Shown: one piece after another, positions 4,745 through 5,131 of the stretch | How positions within the stretch are numbered: the stretch's first letter is position 1 | Layout of the letters: each line of letters opens with the position of its first letter | NCBI GenBank assembly: GCA_023405705.1 | Contig: JAEXXR010000277.1 | Span: forward strand, 1 to 5,131 | From: Actinomycetes bacterium | GTDB lineage: Bacteria; Actinomycetota; Thermoleophilia; Solirubrobacterales; Solirubrobacteraceae | Length of the DNA: 5,131 bases | Direction: 5' to 3' | Notes under the pieces: generated by a model | What the model saw: the letters and a program-made list of their open reading frames with translations, nothing else | Databases searched by the model: none | What the model was told of the DNA's origin: nothing | Translations under genes and position numbers: made by a program

Positions 4745-5131
4745 GCCCTGAGGACCAGGCACCCGACGCCGTCGTCGTCTCCGACGTCGGCGACACGCTC
4801 AGACACGTCGGCAACGTGCTGCGCGCGAGCGACCTCGCGCGCCGCCACGGCCGCGTCAGCGACCTGATCGGCCTCGTCGTCGAGGCGACCGGCCTGCAGG
4901 CCGAGGTCGGCGAGATCTGCATGGTCAACGGCGACCGCGGCCACCCGCCGGTCCCGGCCGAGGTGGTCGGCTTCCGCGGCGCCCGCACGCTGCTGATGCC
5001 GCTCGGCGAGATGCACGGCATCGGCCCGGCGACGACCGCCCGCGCCACCGGCACCCCCTTCCGCATCCGCGTCGGCGAGGACCTGCTCGGCCGCGTGATC
5101 GACGGGCTCGGCAAGCCGATCGACGGCATGC
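4741..5131 (+). CDS. fliI: Flagellum-specific export ATPase FliI (3' partial)
   Basis: FliI is the hexameric ATPase of the flagellar type III export apparatus, related to F1 ATPase beta, and it works with FliH at the membrane export gate. About 130 codons are present. An N-terminal helix region (1-36), expected to contact FliH, is followed by the beta-barrel domain starting GRVSDLIGLVVEATGL (37-52). The conserved blocks AEVVGFRGARTLLMPLGEMHGIGPATTARATG and LLGRVIDGLGKPIDG come next. The window ends before the Walker A loop, so catalytic residues cannot be checked. The start is ATG 4741 with GGAG 7 nt upstream. One AGA codon occurs early (4801-4803). The gap before it is the longest between adjacent genes inside the operon. 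Confidence 0.96.
   Translation, partial: MSPEDQAPDAVVVSDVGDTLRHVGNVLRASDLARRHGRVSDLIGLVVEATGLQAEVGEICMVNGDRGHPPVPAEVVGFRGARTLLMPLGEMHGIGPATTARATGTPFRIRVGEDLLGRVIDGLGKPIDGM

Overview
This window lies inside a flagellar basal-body and export operon of a very GC-rich bacterium. All genes read left to right in the order (unknown gene, 3' end) - flgB - flgC - fliE - fliF - fliG - fliH - fliI (5' part). Third codon positions are almost always G or C. No outer-membrane ring genes (flgH, flgI) are seen here. Base composition and protein style suggest a motile Actinomycetota lineage, perhaps Thermoleophilia/Solirubrobacterales-like. That placement is inference from composition and cannot be settled from this window alone.

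Layout. Bases 1-105 hold the last 34 codons of an unidentified gene. Bases 106-252 are a non-coding leader with a weak sigma-28-like promoter candidate, two direct copies of an 11-bp motif and an 8-bp stem that takes in part of the flgB ribosome site. flgB (253-606) and flgC (606-1055) encode proximal rod proteins, fliE (1052-1393) the MS-ring/rod adaptor, fliF (1412-2932) the MS-ring, fliG (2939-4021) the rotor/switch protein, fliH (4014-4643) the export ATPase regulator, and fliI (from 4741, running off the end) the export ATPase. Most junctions overlap or are nearly abutting (1, 4 and 8 nt overlaps; 18 and 6 nt gaps), which points to one transcript with translational coupling.

How the genes work together: FliF forms the ring in the inner membrane, FliG sits on its cytoplasmic face and couples to the stator for torque, FliE links the ring to the rod, and FlgB and FlgC are the first rod subunits. 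FliH and FliI drive and regulate the type III export gate that delivers the rod subunits.

The gene content is a standard flagellar set. Less ordinary points are: (1) the only sizeable internal gap, between fliH and fliI, is filled exactly by a 34-codon open frame with an ATGA overlap at each end; (2) an 11-bp motif is present twice in the flgB leader and once in that same gap; (3) fliF uses AGA for 16 of 38 arginines although its neighbours hardly use it; (4) fliG carries a perfect 22-bp palindrome of mostly alternating CG in its N/M linker; (5) FliG has an EAPQ sequence in place of the usual EHPQ. No new defence, mobile or biosynthetic system is visible.
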